Source: Rhizobium rosettiformans (GTDB lineage: Bacteria > Pseudomonadota > Alphaproteobacteria > Rhizobiales > Rhizobiaceae). From it: a DNA stretch of 64,000 nucleotides. Below the pieces are notes generated by a model. It made no database searches, was not told the DNA's origin, and saw nothing but the letters and a program-made list of their open reading frames with translations. The stretch's first letter is position 1; each line of letters starts with the position of its first letter. Shown in pieces: positions 1-9,587 of the stretch. The DNA lies in the NCBI RefSeq assembly GCF_016806065.1, contig NZ_CP032405.1, positions 3,314,001 through 3,378,000 on the forward strand, written 5' to 3'. A program made the position numbers and the translations under genes.

Positions 1-2292
1 GCGCCCTCGATTTCCGTCGCGCAGGAGCCGGTGGCGCTCGATTTCGGTAAGGCAAGTTTCGACTGGGGCTCTGGCCCGGTCGAGCCTATTCCGGCAAGCG
101 CTCCGGTAGTGGAGCGGATCGAGCCCGTTGTTGCTCCGGCTATTTCGGCTGGTTTCAATGACTTTGGCTTGGAACCCGAGCCTCGTGCGGCGCAGCCGGT
201 CGCAGCGTCTGCGCCGATTCCGGCGGCGGCTGCTTTGGACCGCGACGATGCCGAGTTCAGCTTCGATTTCCTGAACGAACTGGCGATCGACGAGGATGTC
301 GATGTTGCGCCCCAGGCCTCAGAGCCTGTCGCTCAGCGCGCTGCCCCTGTGGTTGCCGAGGAGGAATTCGATCCCTTCCAGGATCAGGAATTCGATCTGC
401 AGCTTGACGATATCGAACTTGATCTTTCGGAGCTCGATGTAGCGCCGCAGAAGCCTGCGCCTGTCGTCAGTGCCGCTGCATTCGCGGCGGCGCCTGCTGC
501 CCCAGCGTTCGCGCCGGCTCGGGTCGAACCTGCGGTGACAGCGGCACCGTCATACGCTGCTGCGCCTTCTGTGCCTGCCTATGTCGCTGCACCAACCGTT
601 TCGGCTTCCGCCTTCGCTGCGGCCGTCGCTCGTCCTGCGGTGGATAACCACGTCGTCGAGCCAGCTCCGTCAAGCGCGCCCGCGCGCTCTGCAACGCCGA
701 TCGATGACAGCTTTGCTTTCGATCCGTCCGAGATCTCCGAGCAGGACGACCTGCTGGAAACCTTGAGCGGCATGGACGTGCCGGACGTTCCGGTGGCCGA
801 CGCACGACCCACCCCAGCGACTCAGCCGGACTACGACATCGATATCGATGCGGAGCTCGCGACCTTGTTCGAAGAGCCCGTGGTTCCCGCAGCTCGCCAG
901 CCGGCCCCGGCCGCAGGCAGCCGTGTTGCTGCAGCGGTCGCACCGGCAGCCGCAGTGGGTGTTCGCCCAGCTGCCGCACCACTCGACGATTTCGACGCTT
1001 TCGAAAAGGCATTGGAAGAAGATTTCCGCACCTCAATGACCTCCTCGGGCGCTCTGGAGCCAGAAAGCCGTGGTCACATCACCATCTCAGGTGAGGGGCA
1101 GGGCTTCCGGTTCCGTCACATCAAGCCCTATTTGATGGCGGGCACAGCCGTGATCGTGTTGCTCGCAGGCGCTGGCGGCCTCTATGCCTGGCTCGGAAGC
1201 GGTGCTATCGGCACGCTGAGTGGAGGTGAGCCGCAGGTGATCGCTGCCGACAAGTCGCCGGTGAAGATCGTCCCTGACGATCCGGGCGGCAAGTCCGTCC
1301 CGAACCAGGACAAGGCCGTTTATGATCGGGTGGCTGGCAATGGGGTCGAAGATCCCACGCAGCCTAGCTTGATTTCCTCGCAAGAGCAGCCAATCGATGT
1401 CGTACAGCGTACCCTGATCCCGGAAACGCTGCCGATGGATGGTGGAAGCGAAGCCCTGGCGACACCGGTCGGAGAAACCGAGGATCCGCGTCTGCTCCCC
1501 GATGGCCAGCCGCCGCAGGCCGCCGCCGAAGACCCGGCGACGATCACGCCGCGCAAGGTGCGCACGATGATCGTTCGTCCCGACGGTACGCTGGTTGCAC
1601 AGGAAGTCCCGGTCGAATCGGCTCCGGCTTCGGTCCAGACGGCGTCCGCGCCTTCGTCTCAGCCGGCAGCCGACGCTCCGCTGCTCGCGCCGCCGAGCGT
1701 GCCGAATAGCAATGCCGGTGATGCCGTCAGAACGGTCGACACGCGCGTTGTGAACCCGGACGCTGCGGCGTCGGCGTCGTCGGCGGCTGCGCCTGCTGCG
1801 GCGACGACCGCTCCAGCTGAACTGGCCGCAGCCGAGACGTTATCGGCTCCCGCAGATGCGACTACGTCGCGTGCACCGGTTCCGACGACCCGTCCTGCAG
1901 ACCAGCCGGTCAACGTCGTTGGCACAGTGACGGATCAGGGCAATCTTCGCGCGTCTGCGACGGCAGCGACACAGCCGGCCGCTCAGGCTGAGGTTGCTGC
2001 CGCATCTCCGGCCGCTGTAACGCCTGCGCCGGCCTCGACTGCGCCGGCTGGAAGCTTCGGCGTACAGATCGCGTCCTTGCCGTCCGAAGCCGACGCGCAG
2101 AAGAGCTACCGCAACCTGTCCTCCAAGTTTGGCAACGTGTTGGGAGGCAAGCCCTGGGAAATCCGTCAGGCGGACATCCCCGGTAAGGGCACCTTCTACC
2201 GCGTCCGCATCGTCGCAGACTCCAAGGATGAAGCCGTGGCGCTCTGCGAGCAGTATCGTGCCGCCGGTGGCAGCTGCCTCGTTTCGCGCTGA
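1..2292 (+). CDS. SPOR-domain membrane protein, 5' end outside the window
   Basis: The reading frame is open from base 1, so the true start lies upstream; the GTG at 31 is only an internal codon. What is visible is a long Ala/Pro-rich acidic N-terminal part, one transmembrane helix (about residues 367-390 counted from 31), a second Pro/Ala-rich linker that is presumably periplasmic, and a C-terminal SPOR domain of about 80 residues (from GSFGVQIASLPSE to the end). SPOR domains bind septal peptidoglycan with denuded glycan strands, so a role in cell division or wall remodelling is inferred. The next gene, nagZ, is also peptidoglycan-related. A strong terminator follows, so this is the last gene of its transcript. 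The low-complexity regions have no recognisable function. Confidence 0.85.
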   Translation, partial: APSISVAQEPVALDFGKASFDWGSGPVEPIPASAPVVERIEPVVAPAISAGFNDFGLEPEPRAAQPVAASAPIPAAAALDRDDAEFSFDFLNELAIDEDVDVAPQASEPVAQRAAPVVAEEEFDPFQDQEFDLQLDDIELDLSELDVAPQKPAPVVSAAAFAAAPAAPAFAPARVEPAVTAAPSYAAAPSVPAYVAAPTVSASAFAAAVARPAVDNHVVEPAPSSAPARSATPIDDSFAFDPSEISEQDDLLETLSGMDVPDVPVADARPTPATQPDYDIDIDAELATLFEEPVVPAARQPAPAAGSRVAAAVAPAAAVGVRPAAAPLDDFDAFEKALEEDFRTSMTSSGALEPESRGHITISGEGQGFRFRHIKPYLMAGTAVIVLLAGAGGLYAWLGSGAIGTLSGGEPQVIAADKSPVKIVPDDPGGKSVPNQDKAVYDRVAGNGVEDPTQPSLISSQEQPIDVVQRTLIPETLPMDGGSEALATPVGETEDPRLLPDGQPPQAAAEDPATITPRKVRTMIVRPDGTLVAQEVPVESAPASVQTASAPSSQPAADAPLLAPPSVPNSNAGDAVRTVDTRVVNPDAAASASSAAAPAAATTAPAELAAAETLSAPADATTSRAPVPTTRPADQPVNVVGTVTDQGNLRASATAATQPAAQAEVAAASPAAVTPAPASTAPAGSFGVQIASLPSEADAQKSYRNLSSKFGNVLGGKPWEIRQADIPGKGTFYRVRIVADSKDEAVALCEQYRAAGGSCLVSR

Positions 2293-2317
2293 GGTCGGAC
2301 CCGATTTTAGAATCTTG

Positions 2318-2350
2318 AAGAGGCGGAACCGCGTGTTCCGCCTCTTTTCT
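2318..2350 (+). terminator. Rho-independent terminator after the SPOR gene
   Basis: A perfect 12-bp stem (AAGAGGCGGAAC / GTTCCGCCTCTT) with a 5-nt loop is followed by a T-rich run at 2343-2350. It separates the SPOR gene from nagZ. Confidence 0.85.
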
Positions 2351-2418
2351 TGTGTATGAGGGGCTAGGCTCTCTTCCGGTCCCTTCGGCTTTTTCATCCC
2401 CATCGATATGGTCTTTCC

Positions 2419-3447
2419 ATGACAGCACAGTCCCGCCCCGCCAAAGCCATGATCCTCGGTTGCCTCGGCCAGCGCTTGAGCGCCGACGAGAAGGCCTTTT
2501 ATCGCGATGAACAACCTTGGGGTTTCATCCTCTTCGGTCGCAATATCGGCGAGGCCGAGCAGGTCAGGGATCTGGTTGCCGAGATGCGCAAGACCGTCGG
2601 TGGCGGAGCAGAAGTGCCGGTCCTGATCGACCAGGAAGGTGGGCGTGTGCAGCGCATCCGCGAGCCGATCGCACCCCGTTATCCCTCCGGCGCCGATCTC
2701 GGTGCGCTTTACGATCAGGATGCCGAGAAGGGCTTGCGCGCCGCCTGGCTGATGTCGCGTCTGCATGCCTTCGATCTCTATCGCCTCGGCATCAATGTCG
2801 ATTGCCTGCCCGTTCTCGACGTGCCGATCCCAGGGGCAAGCAATGTCATCGGCAATCGTGCCTATTCCAACGACCCCTATGTGGTCGCGAAGATGGGGCA
2901 GGCGGCAGCGGATGGTCTGAAGGCCGGTGGCGTCCTGCCGGTCATGAAGCACATGCCGGGACACGGTCGCGGTATGGCCGATAGTCACCACGAGCTCCCG
3001 GTCGTCACCCTACCTCGCGCCGAACTCGAGGCGCATGACTTCGTGCCCTTCAAGGCGCTGGCCCAGGAGTTGATGGGCATGAGTTGCCATGTCGTGTATA
3101 CCGACATTGACCCCGATCATCCGGCCTCGACCTCGCGCATCGTCACCGAGGAGATCGTGCGCAAGGCGATCGGCTTCGAGGGGCTGCTGATGTCCGACGA
3201 TATCTCGATGAACGCGCTGGAAGGCACAATCGGCGAGCGGGCAGTGCGCATCGCCGCTGCCCTCGATGTCGTCCTGCATTGCCATGGCCATATGGACGAG
3301 ATGAAAGCCGTTGCGGCTGCCGTGTCCGAGCTCTCCGGCAAGGCACGGGAGCGAGCCGATGCTGTGGAAGCGGCCTTTGGCCTTCCCGACAAGGCCGACG
3401 AGCAGGCCCTGCGTGACGAATTCGCCAACCTCACGGCGGTGGCCTGA
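2419..3447 (+). CDS. nagZ: Beta-N-acetylhexosaminidase NagZ (glycoside hydrolase family 3)
   Basis: This cytoplasmic enzyme removes N-acetylglucosamine from anhydro-muropeptides during peptidoglycan recycling. The 342 residues match the usual length in alphaproteobacteria. Family signatures are an early IDQEGGRVQR motif, the KHMPGHGR loop from about residue 177 that carries the general acid/base His, and SDDISM at about 259-264 holding the nucleophile Asp. The stop codon overlaps the scpA start by one base (TGATG), so the two are translationally coupled. The ATG at 2419 gives the full N-terminus; the 68-base gap after the terminator leaves room for a promoter. Confidence 0.95.
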   Translation: MTAQSRPAKAMILGCLGQRLSADEKAFYRDEQPWGFILFGRNIGEAEQVRDLVAEMRKTVGGGAEVPVLIDQEGGRVQRIREPIAPRYPSGADLGALYDQDAEKGLRAAWLMSRLHAFDLYRLGINVDCLPVLDVPIPGASNVIGNRAYSNDPYVVAKMGQAAADGLKAGGVLPVMKHMPGHGRGMADSHHELPVVTLPRAELEAHDFVPFKALAQELMGMSCHVVYTDIDPDHPASTSRIVTEEIVRKAIGFEGLLMSDDISMNALEGTIGERAVRIAAALDVVLHCHGHMDEMKAVAAAVSELSGKARERADAVEAAFGLPDKADEQALRDEFANLTAVA

Positions 3448-4316
3448 TGGTGCGCGGCCCTGTCCAGCCGACGGTTCTGAACCGGCCCTCCCAGGGGGAG
3501 ACGCCGGTCCCGACGCCGATGGACAGCCTCTGGCAGGACACTGCCGAAGAGAGGGCCGCGAGTGACCCCGCTCTTCTGATCGATGTCGCTGGCTTCGAAG
3601 GACCGCTGGATCTCCTGCTCTTCCTCGCCCGCAACCAGAAGGTCGATCTTGCCCGCATTTCGGTGCTGGCATTGGCGGAGCAGTATCTGCTTTTCATCGA
3701 GAGCGCCCGGCGCATCCGCATTGAGCTTGCCGCCGACTATCTGGTGATGGCCGCCTGGCTCGCTTATCTGAAGTCCCGCCTTCTGATCCCGCAGCAGCCG
3801 AAGGATGATGGACCCTCGGGGGAGGAAATGGCCCAGACGCTTGCCTTCCGCCTGAAGCGGCTGGAAGCGATGCGCGAGGCCGCGAACCGCCTCATCAACC
3901 GCAATCGTCTCGGGCGTGATGTCCACCCGCGCGGCGCACCGGAGCATGTGCCCTCGCGCGCAGTGAGTGCCTATGAGGCGTCACTCTACGACCTGTTGAC
4001 CGCCTATGCCTCACTTCGTCAGCGTCAGGCGATAACGCAGGTCACCATCGAGAAGCGCCGGGTCTGGTCACTCTCGGATGCACGCGGCATTCTGACCCGC
4101 ATGATCGGCGAGATTTCCGACTGGACGGCGCTCGACCATTTCCTGCTGCGTTATCTGCCGAGCCCGGAAGAGCGGGTGACTGCGATCGCCAGCGCCTTTG
4201 CAGCCTCGCTCGAACTGGTGCGCGAGGGACGCCTCGAAATCCGCCAGGACGGCGCCTTTCAGCCGATCTACATGCGCAGCGGCCCTAAGGCCGAGGCACT
4301 CAAGGCGGTGGAGTAA
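3447..4316 (+). CDS. scpA: Segregation and condensation protein A (ScpA)
   Basis: ScpA is the kleisin subunit that, with ScpB, bridges SMC dimers in the bacterial condensin. The N-terminal FEGPLDLLLFLARNQKVDLARISV segment is typical of the family, followed by LAADYLVMAAWLAYLKSRLLIP. The length is 289 aa from the ATG overlapping nagZ. A second in-frame ATG at 3519 would remove 24 poorly conserved residues and may be the true start. It is followed four bases later by scpB, the usual pairing. Confidence 0.93.
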   Translation: MVRGPVQPTVLNRPSQGETPVPTPMDSLWQDTAEERAASDPALLIDVAGFEGPLDLLLFLARNQKVDLARISVLALAEQYLLFIESARRIRIELAADYLVMAAWLAYLKSRLLIPQQPKDDGPSGEEMAQTLAFRLKRLEAMREAANRLINRNRLGRDVHPRGAPEHVPSRAVSAYEASLYDLLTAYASLRQRQAITQVTIEKRRVWSLSDARGILTRMIGEISDWTALDHFLLRYLPSPEERVTAIASAFAASLELVREGRLEIRQDGAFQPIYMRSGPKAEALKAVE

Positions 4317-4320
4317 GCCC

Positions 4321-5055
4321 ATGGCCGATGTCGAGGACCTTGAGCCGGAAGAGGGTGGGGATGCCGAGGAAAGCGGTCACGCCGCCTCCCTGCGCGCTGA
4401 ACTCGACCGCCGCGAGGCGTTGCGCATCGCAGAAGCCCTCGTTTTTGCATCGGCCCAGCCGGTCTCGACGACGTTCATCGAGGAGCGCCTGCCGAGCGGC
4501 ATTTCCGCAACGGATATCCTTCACCAGCTGAAGGAGGACTATGCCGCGCGCGGCGTAAACCTCGTGCAGGTCGATGACCACTGGGCGTTCCGTACAGCGG
4601 CCGATCTGTCCTTTGCCATTCGTAACGACGAGGCCGAGGTCAAAAAGCTCTCGCGTGCCGCGCTCGAAGTGCTGGCGATCATTGCCTATCACCAGCCGGT
4701 GACCCGAGCCGAAATCGAAGACATCAGAGGTGTCCAAACCTCGAAGGGCACGCTCGACGTGCTGATGGAGGCAGGCTGGGTGCGGTTTCGAGGGCGACGT
4801 CGTTCGCCGGGCCGTCCTGTTACGCTCGGCACGACCCGCGATTTTCTCGATCATTTCGGCCTGGAAGAGCTGCGCGATCTGCCGGGTCTCGAAGAGTTGA
4901 AGGGGGCAGGGCTGCTCTCTGGCCGCATCCCCGCAAACTTCAATATTCCGCTTCCCATGACCCATGACGATCTGACCGACGAGGAAGATCCGATCACGCA
5001 GCTTGACCTCGAAGAACTCGGCCTCTTGACTCCGGGCGGTGAAGCAGAGGAATAG
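4321..5055 (+). CDS. scpB: Segregation and condensation protein B (ScpB)
   Basis: ScpB is the winged-helix partner of ScpA in the SMC condensin complex. The 244-aa protein has an acidic N-terminus, then the conserved stretch ALEVLAIIAYHQPVTRAEIE and the RGR..SPGRPVTLGTT region that define the family. The ATG at 4321 is chosen because it lies just after the scpA stop; the frame stays open further upstream, but only inside scpA. It has an acidic C-terminal tail (DDLTDEEDPITQ). Confidence 0.93.
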   Translation: MADVEDLEPEEGGDAEESGHAASLRAELDRREALRIAEALVFASAQPVSTTFIEERLPSGISATDILHQLKEDYAARGVNLVQVDDHWAFRTAADLSFAIRNDEAEVKKLSRAALEVLAIIAYHQPVTRAEIEDIRGVQTSKGTLDVLMEAGWVRFRGRRRSPGRPVTLGTTRDFLDHFGLEELRDLPGLEELKGAGLLSGRIPANFNIPLPMTHDDLTDEEDPITQLDLEELGLLTPGGEAEE

Positions 5056-5124
5056 GGTCAGCTTTTTCAACGGTGACCGGTGATGCCGGGTCGTGCGGTT
5101 TTAAAGAAACCGCGCCGATCCGGA

Positions 5125-6273
5125 ATGAGCCGCGCGGACAGCAGAATGAACCCAGCGAAGATCCAGCATGGAGACGGCCAGCGCACGGCGGGCGTGACCT
5201 TTGCCGCGCGCCTGACCTTCGATGACATTCACCACCGTTACCACGGCAAGGAGACGATCCGTGGCGTCTCGTTGACGGCCGAACCCGGCGAAGTGCTTTG
5301 CCTCCTCGGTCCCTCCGGATCGGGCAAGACGACACTGCTGAGGATCGCAGCCGGCATCGAGGCGCAGGCCGCGGGCCGCGTCCTGATCAACGACCGCGAA
5401 GTGGCCGGGCCGCAGACCTTCCTGCCGCCAGAGAAGCGCGGGATCGGCCTGATGTTTCAGGACTTCGCGCTCTTTCCCCATATGTGCGTGCTCGACAATG
5501 TCCGTTTCGGACTGACCGCCTTGCCGCGCAAAGAGGCTGTGGCCGAAGCCATGGCCGCACTGGAGCGCGTCGGCCTCGCGCATTATGCCGAGAAGTTCCC
5601 GCATGCCCTGTCGGGCGGCGAGCAGCAGCGCGTGGCACTTGCGAGAGCGCTCGCTCCCCGGCCGAGCGTGCTTTTGATGGACGAGCCGTTTTCCGGCCTC
5701 GATTCGCGGCTGAAAGACACCGTGCGGGCAGATACGCTTGCAATTCTTCGTGAGACCCGCGCGACTGCCGTCGTCGTCACCCATGACGCCGAAGAAGCGA
5801 TGCGCATGGCAGACAGGATTGCGTTGCTGAAGAATGGTCGGCTCGTTCAGGTCGGCACTTCGGACGATCTCTATCGTCGGCCCAACGACATTTTCGCGGC
5901 TGCCTTCTTTTCTGAAATCAACGAGTTTTCCGGAAAAGTGCGTGGCGGTCGTGTCGAGACGCCCTTGGGAGCAGCCGATTCCGGAGACATCGCCGAAGGC
6001 GCTGACGTCGAAGTTGCCGTGCGGTTGTCGGGTCTGTCCGTGCGCGACAGTGGCGGTGCCATTCCGGCCCGTATCATCGCGCGCCGCTTCCTCGGCGTCG
6101 TTGAACTGCTCGATCTCGCAGTCCCTGGCACCGAGCGGCCGGTTCGCGCGCGGATCCGGGCCGACATCTTGTCGCCTGGTGTGCGCGACGTGACGATTGC
6201 GGTTGAGCCCAAAGACATTTTGGTGTTTGAAAAGACACCGGAAAGCCCCTACATCGGGGAAACAAAAATCTAA
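5125..6273 (+). CDS. ABC transporter ATP-binding protein (FbpC/PotA-like)
   Basis: This is an ATPase subunit of an ABC importer. The nucleotide-binding domain has Walker A GPSGSGKTT, a Q-loop (FQDFALFPH), the LSGGEQQRVALARAL signature, Walker B VLLMDEPFSGLD and the H-loop His in VVTHDAEEA. A C-terminal TOBE-like beta region follows (about the last 110 residues), as in iron(III), sulfate or polyamine importers; the substrate cannot be read from the sequence. No permease or binding-protein gene is adjacent, so it may serve a transporter encoded elsewhere. The start is uncertain: GTG 5080, ATG 5083, ATG 5125 and ATG 5146 are all in frame, and homology begins only after 5200. It sits between scpB and tatA and ends 12 bases before tatA. 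Confidence 0.82.
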   Translation: MSRADSRMNPAKIQHGDGQRTAGVTFAARLTFDDIHHRYHGKETIRGVSLTAEPGEVLCLLGPSGSGKTTLLRIAAGIEAQAAGRVLINDREVAGPQTFLPPEKRGIGLMFQDFALFPHMCVLDNVRFGLTALPRKEAVAEAMAALERVGLAHYAEKFPHALSGGEQQRVALARALAPRPSVLLMDEPFSGLDSRLKDTVRADTLAILRETRATAVVVTHDAEEAMRMADRIALLKNGRLVQVGTSDDLYRRPNDIFAAAFFSEINEFSGKVRGGRVETPLGAADSGDIAEGADVEVAVRLSGLSVRDSGGAIPARIIARRFLGVVELLDLAVPGTERPVRARIRADILSPGVRDVTIAVEPKDILVFEKTPESPYIGETKI

Positions 6274-6285
6274 GGAGTGGCAGGC

Positions 6286-6501
6286 ATGGGTTCGTTTAGC
6301 ATTTGGCACTGGATCATCGTTCTGGCGATCGTCCTGCTTCTCTTCGGTCGCGGCAAGATCCCGGAACTGATGGGTGACGTGGCCAAGGGCATTAAGAGCT
6401 TCAAGAAGGGCATGAGCGACGAGGACGAGAACCAGACGGCCTCGAACGCACAGCCGACCACCACGAAGACGGTCGACCACAAGGCCGACGAGGTAAAGTG
6501 A
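6286..6501 (+). CDS. tatA: Twin-arginine translocase subunit TatA
   Basis: TatA forms the variable-size pore of the Tat system, which exports folded proteins. The 71 residues show an N-terminal transmembrane helix ([15 protein letters not shown]), the conserved hinge and amphipathic helix ([21 protein letters not shown]), then a short charged tail. The ATG at 6286 is preferred over the GTG at 6277 because the Shine-Dalgarno AAGGAG at 6272-6277 lies 8 bases before it. It is the first gene of tatABC. Confidence 0.96.
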   Translation: MGSFSIWHWIIVLAIVLLLFGRGKIPELMGDVAKGIKSFKKGMSDEDENQTASNAQPTTTKTVDHKADEVK

Positions 6502-6518
6502 TCGGTTAAAGCCGGTCG

Positions 6519-6546
6519 GACGGGCAGTTTTTCGACTGCCCGTTCT
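6519..6546 (+). terminator. Stem-loop between tatA and tatB (partial terminator or processing site)
   Basis: Arms ACGGGCAGT (6520-6528) and ACTGCCCGT (6535-6543) enclose a 6-nt loop, followed by a short pyrimidine run. This could attenuate read-through and so lower TatB and TatC relative to TatA, which is needed in excess. The stoichiometry role is inference. Confidence 0.55.
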
Positions 6547-6614
6547 TCGTTGAAATGTTGGAAGACCGGCGCCCGGATTGAGGCGCCATTGCGTGGCATC
6601 AGGAGCCCGTTTGC

Positions 6615-7358
6615 ATGCTGGATATTGGCTGGACCGAGCTTTTGGTGGTCGCCGTCATCCTGATCGTCGTGGTGGGGCCGAAGGATCTGCCGCCGATGAT
6701 CAGGGCCTTTGGCAAGATGACCAAGCGCTTGCGTCAGACGGCGGGCGAATTCCGCGCCCAGTTTGACGAAGCCTTGCGTGAGGCCGAGCTCGATGATCTG
6801 AAGAATTCGGTCAACGACATCCGCTCGCTCAACCCTGCGAACACGATCCGCGAGACGCTCAATCCGCTGCGCCAGATGGGGCAGGAGATCAAGTCGGACC
6901 TGGAGCGTTCCACGCGCCTCGACACCAAGTCGGCTCCTCTGGATGATGGCTACGAGGACAATTCGATCCTCCCCGATGTGCCGCTCGGCCTTGGAGAACC
7001 ACCCCAGGAACTGAGGCCCGTGACGCCGCCGCCGGCCGTTGCGACCCCAACCACCCCGTCCACGCCCGCGCCGGTTGCGACAACGGCACCCGCGACATCC
7101 GCCCCGGCCGCAGCGCCGGTCGTTGCGAAAAAAACGGCGGTCCGCAAGTCGGCGGCGGGCAAGACCGCATCTGCGGCCAAAACTGCCGTGCCGGCCAAAC
7201 CTGCAGGCAAAACGGCGAAGCCAGCAGCACCCGCTGCCAAGGCGCCCGCCAAACTGTCTGCAGCTAAGGCCGAGGTCGCCAAGCCTGTCGCCGCGGAGAA
7301 GGCGGCTGCCAAGCCGGCGCTCCGGGCACGCAAGACCAAGAGTGAGGACCGCGCATGA
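6615..7358 (+). CDS. tatB: Sec-independent translocase subunit TatB
   Basis: TatB partners TatC in the twin-arginine signal-peptide receptor. The N-terminal membrane helix (ELLVVAVILIVVVGPKDLPPMIRAFGKM) and following amphipathic helix are typical. The 247-aa length is larger than TatB of E. coli because of a C-terminal Ala/Pro/Lys-rich tail (about residues 135-247), a low-complexity extension common in rhizobia. The stop overlaps the tatC start (ATGA), indicating translational coupling. Confidence 0.94.
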   Translation: MLDIGWTELLVVAVILIVVVGPKDLPPMIRAFGKMTKRLRQTAGEFRAQFDEALREAELDDLKNSVNDIRSLNPANTIRETLNPLRQMGQEIKSDLERSTRLDTKSAPLDDGYEDNSILPDVPLGLGEPPQELRPVTPPPAVATPTTPSTPAPVATTAPATSAPAAAPVVAKKTAVRKSAAGKTASAAKTAVPAKPAGKTAKPAAPAAKAPAKLSAAKAEVAKPVAAEKAAAKPALRARKTKSEDRA

Positions 7359-8176
7359 GCGGCGATATCGACGACAAGCCCCAGCCGCTGATCGAGCATC
7401 TGATCGAGTTGCGTTCCCGACTGATCTGGGCGCTAGGCTCCTTTTTCGTCGCCTTCATCGTCTGCTTCTACTTCGCCAAACCACTCTTCAACATGCTGGT
7501 GGTACCGTACAAATGGGCGGTGGCCTGGGCCGGCATGGACCTTAGCAAGGCCGAGCTTATCTACACGGCGCCGCAGGAATTCTTCTTCACCCAGGTGAAG
7601 GTTGCCGCCTTTGGCGCCATGGTCATCGCCTTCCCGGTGATCGCGTCGCAGATCTACAAGTTCGTCGCTCCTGGGCTCTACAAGAACGAGCGTGCCGCTT
7701 TCCTGCCGTTCCTGGTTGCGTCGCCGCTGCTCTTCCTGCTCGGCGCCTCGCTCGTCTATTTCTTCTTCACGCCCATGGTCATGTGGTTCTTCCTCGCCAT
7801 GCAGCAGGCGCCGGGTGAGGGCGATGTGGCGATCTCGCTGCTTCCGAAGGTTTCGGAATATCTGAGCCTGATCATGACGCTGGTCTTTTCCTTTGGCCTG
7901 GTGTTCCAGCTGCCGGTCATCACGACGCTTCTGGCACGGGTCGGAATTCTCGAAAGCCAGTGGCTGGCCGACAAGCGCAAGTACTTCATCGTCGTTGCCT
8001 TTGTCGTCGCAGCCGTGCTGACACCGCCGGATCCGCTCTCCCAGATCGGTCTTGCGCTGCCGACGATCCTTCTCTACGAGGTGGCTATCTATGCAGCGCG
8101 ACTCGTGGAGAAGAGCCGTGCCAAGTCGGACCAAGAGGCCGCACTTGCCAAGGCGTCTTCGCCAGACGAGGCCTGA
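7355..8176 (+). CDS. tatC: Sec-independent translocase subunit TatC
   Basis: TatC is the six-helix membrane core of the Tat translocase and binds the twin-arginine signal. The 273-aa protein begins with the conserved LIEHLIELRSRLIWAL and contains the family segment QEFFFTQVKVAAFGAMVIAFPVIASQIYKFVAPGLYKNER, with several further hydrophobic helices and a short charged tail. It overlaps tatB by four bases. Confidence 0.97.
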   Translation: MSGDIDDKPQPLIEHLIELRSRLIWALGSFFVAFIVCFYFAKPLFNMLVVPYKWAVAWAGMDLSKAELIYTAPQEFFFTQVKVAAFGAMVIAFPVIASQIYKFVAPGLYKNERAAFLPFLVASPLLFLLGASLVYFFFTPMVMWFFLAMQQAPGEGDVAISLLPKVSEYLSLIMTLVFSFGLVFQLPVITTLLARVGILESQWLADKRKYFIVVAFVVAAVLTPPDPLSQIGLALPTILLYEVAIYAARLVEKSRAKSDQEAALAKASSPDEA

Positions 8177-8177
8177 T

Positions 8178-8196
8178 CGGCCGACAGCGTCGGCCG
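8178..8196 (+). other. Perfect stem-loop after tatC
   Basis: CGGCCGAC and GTCGGCCG form an 8-bp stem with a 3-nt loop immediately after the tatC stop. There is no U-tract, so this is more likely an mRNA 3'-end stabiliser or a weak terminator before serS. Confidence 0.4.
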
Positions 8197-8281
8197 CTGC
8201 ATCTTAACCCATTGAGACATGGGGCCGGACCTGGCCGCCGGCCAATCCGTTCCCGGTCGAAGCTCAAGACCTGGAACGACG

Positions 8282-9565
8282 ATGCTCGATATCAAGTGGA
8301 TCCGTGACAATCCCGAGGCCCTGGATGCAGCGCTGGCCAAGCGCGGCGCCGAACCGCTGTCTGCCGCGCTGATCGCGCTCGACCAGAAGCGTCGCGCCGT
8401 CGCCCAGGCGATGCAGGACATGCAGTCACGCCGCAACAGCGCGTCCAAGGAAATTGGCGCCGCCATGGCGCAGAAGAACATGGAGCTGGCCGAGAAGCTG
8501 AAGGCGGAAGTTGCTTCGCTCAAGGACACGCTGCCGGCGGCCGAAGAGGAAGAGCGCCAGCTCACCGCCGAGCTCAACGACGCCCTGTCGCGCATCCCGA
8601 ACATCCCGCATGACGACGTGCCCGTCGGCAAGGACGAGCACGATAACGTGGTCGCCCGCGTTGTTGGAGAAAAGCCGACCTGGAATCACAAGCCCTTCGA
8701 GCACTTTGAAATCGGCGAAAACCTCGGTTACATGGATTTCGAGCGCGCAGCCAAGCTGTCGGGCGCCCGTTTCACCGTGCTGACCAGCCAGCTTGCCCGC
8801 CTTGAGCGTGCGCTCGGCCAGTTCATGCTGGATCTGCACACGTCGGAGCATGGCTACACGGAAGTCTCGTCGCCGCTGATGGTGCGTGACGATGCCATGT
8901 ATGGCACGGGCCAGCTGCCGAAGTTCGCCGAAGACCTGTTCAAGACCACGGATGGCCGCTGGTTGATCCCGACGGCCGAGGTCACCCTGACCAACCTCGT
9001 CTCGGGCGAAATCCTCGACCAGGAAAAGCTGCCCCTGCGCTTTACAGCCCTTACGCCATCCTTCCGGTCGGAAGCAGGCTCGGCCGGTCGCGACACCCGC
9101 GGCATGCTGCGCCAGCACCAGTTCTGGAAGTGCGAGCTCGTCTCGATTACCGATGCTGAAAGCTCGATGGAAGAGCACGAGCGCATGACGGCCTGCGCGG
9201 AAGAGGTGCTGAAGCGCCTCGGCCTGCATTTCCGCACCATGACGCTTTGCACCGGTGACATGGGCTTCGGCGCCCGCAAGACCTACGACCTCGAGGTCTG
9301 GCTGCCGGGCCAGAACACCTATCGCGAAATATCGTCCTGCTCGGTCTGTGGCGATTTCCAGGGCCGTCGCATGAATGGCCGCTACCGCAACAAGGACGGC
9401 AAGGGCACGACCTTCGTGCACACGCTGAACGGCTCGGGCACGGCCGTCGGCCGCTGCCTGATCGCGGTGATGGAGAACTATCTGAACGAGGACGGTTCGA
9501 TCACCGTGCCGGACGTGCTGCTGCCCTATATGGGCGGCATCAAGAAAATCGAGAAGGCGGCCTGA
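8282..9565 (+). CDS. serS: Seryl-tRNA synthetase
   Basis: This class II synthetase charges tRNA-Ser (and tRNA-Sec where present). The N-terminal coiled-coil arm (about residues 30-105) reads as heptad-rich sequence. The catalytic core has motif 2 ([21 protein letters not shown]) and motif 3 ([18 protein letters not shown]). The ATG at 8282 ([10 protein letters not shown]) gives 427 aa, the usual size; the open frame upstream to 8219 has no homology. Confidence 0.97.
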   Translation: MLDIKWIRDNPEALDAALAKRGAEPLSAALIALDQKRRAVAQAMQDMQSRRNSASKEIGAAMAQKNMELAEKLKAEVASLKDTLPAAEEEERQLTAELNDALSRIPNIPHDDVPVGKDEHDNVVARVVGEKPTWNHKPFEHFEIGENLGYMDFERAAKLSGARFTVLTSQLARLERALGQFMLDLHTSEHGYTEVSSPLMVRDDAMYGTGQLPKFAEDLFKTTDGRWLIPTAEVTLTNLVSGEILDQEKLPLRFTALTPSFRSEAGSAGRDTRGMLRQHQFWKCELVSITDAESSMEEHERMTACAEEVLKRLGLHFRTMTLCTGDMGFGARKTYDLEVWLPGQNTYREISSCSVCGDFQGRRMNGRYRNKDGKGTTFVHTLNGSGTAVGRCLIAVMENYLNEDGSITVPDVLLPYMGGIKKIEKAA

Positions 9566-9587
9566 TCACGCCGCAACCGGAGTGGCC

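Noticed and set aside
2305..2325. Irr box (TTTAGAA) after the SPOR gene
   Set aside because: The right half does not match and the sequence is part of the terminator region.
5101..6480. 459-codon open frame on the minus strand over the ABC ATPase and tatA
   Set aside because: Covers two certain genes; composition is the mirror of their codon use, with no recognisable domain.
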